Source: Methanolobus sediminis (GTDB taxonomy: Archaea > Halobacteriota > Methanosarcinia > Methanosarcinales > Methanosarcinaceae). From it: 64,000 bases of DNA. Position 1 is the stretch's first letter. Each line of letters starts with the position of its first letter. Location: the NCBI RefSeq assembly GCF_031312595.1, contig NZ_CP133592.1, forward strand, positions 2,356,001 to 2,420,000, given 5' to 3'. The notes below the pieces were generated by a model that saw only the letters and a list, made by a program, of their open reading frames with translations, searched no databases and was not told the origin of the DNA. The translations under genes and the position numbers were made by a program. Of this stretch, positions 63,824-64,000 are shown one piece after another.

Positions 63824-64000
63824 TATATTCTCTCCTTTTTTCTCTTCTCAAGCTATAATACTCCATGCATTGATATATACAAGATGCATATAATCTATGT
63901 ATATATGTGATATCTATATAGGCTCATATGTTTGGGGCATATTCTGTTGTAAACATATTCTATGATCGATGAATTGCGTTTTTAAGGATTATTTTCACTT

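Noticed and set aside
63566-63910. Plus-strand frames at the right edge
   Set aside because: They lie opposite the three tiny minus-strand genes and lack ribosome sites.

Overview
The window looks like a chromosomal segment of a methylotrophic and possibly aceticlastic methanogen of the Methanosarcinaceae. The evidence is a complete acetyl-CoA decarbonylase/synthase operon (cdhA-cdhB-cdhC-nickel ATPase-cdhD-cdhE), a RamA-type corrinoid activase next to uroporphyrinogen-decarboxylase-fold (UroD) methyltransferases, AksA for coenzyme B synthesis, archaeal riboflavin and FAD genes, archaeal type II GAPDH and pyruvoyl arginine decarboxylase. GGAGG/GGTGAT-type ribosome binding sites and TATA-like promoters fit an archaeon. 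The genus cannot be fixed from sequence alone; Methanolobus, Methanomethylovorans and Methanosarcina are all possible.

Layout. Positions 1-9490 (+) hold a methyl-transfer island: the 3' part of a probable corrinoid/UroD fusion, a hydantoinase/oxoprolinase-like ATPase, a divergent group II chaperonin, a second UroD protein, a RamA-like Fe-S activase, a small Cys-rich protein and an MtaA/MtbA-like CoM methyltransferase. I infer a methyl-sulfide (mts-like) system with its own folding and activation machinery. Positions 9759-18403 hold a DUF3303 protein and a Glu/Leu-type dehydrogenase (-), then a (+) operon for a 2-oxoacid:ferredoxin oxidoreductase, an ADP-forming acyl-CoA synthetase and an AMP-forming acyl-CoA synthetase. 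Positions 18857-25735 hold an FmdE-like protein facing a nickel/peptide ABC transporter operon that contains a SAM methyltransferase.

Positions 26205-38821 are mixed housekeeping and accessory genes: M1 aminopeptidase, an IS remnant, a LysE exporter, FKBP, an MrfA-like helicase with a TPR tail, PdaD, an acidic sequon-repeat lipoprotein, an SSAT-like acetyltransferase, a frameshifted membrane gene, DUF1638, MsrA, a cytochrome b5-like protein, a histidine kinase remnant and RibL. Positions 38868-46912 (-) carry an aminotransferase, RibH, RibC, a class V aminotransferase, an HD protein, an M50 protease with an HTH-CBS regulator, a lipoprotein, a cation antiporter and a VIT/CCC1 protein. Positions 47042-54435 carry DUF89, a CooT-like nickel protein, GAPDH, FBPase/IMPase, NAD kinase, AksA, a NYN protein and a zinc-finger rhomboid with a coupled unknown gene. 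The cdh operon fills 54826-62721 and ends in a strong terminator. The right edge carries an unknown 115-residue protein and a run of three tiny genes that were easy to miss.

How the genes work together: methyl groups from C1 substrates enter through the left island and acetyl-CoA is made or cleaved by the cdh operon. Nickel supply (the ABC transporter, the CooT-like protein, the CooC-like ATPase) probably serves CODH/ACS and F430. Flavin genes support F420 and FAD enzymes, and AksA leads to coenzyme B. The oxidoreductase/acyl-CoA synthetase block links branched or aryl acids, their CoA esters and amino acids.
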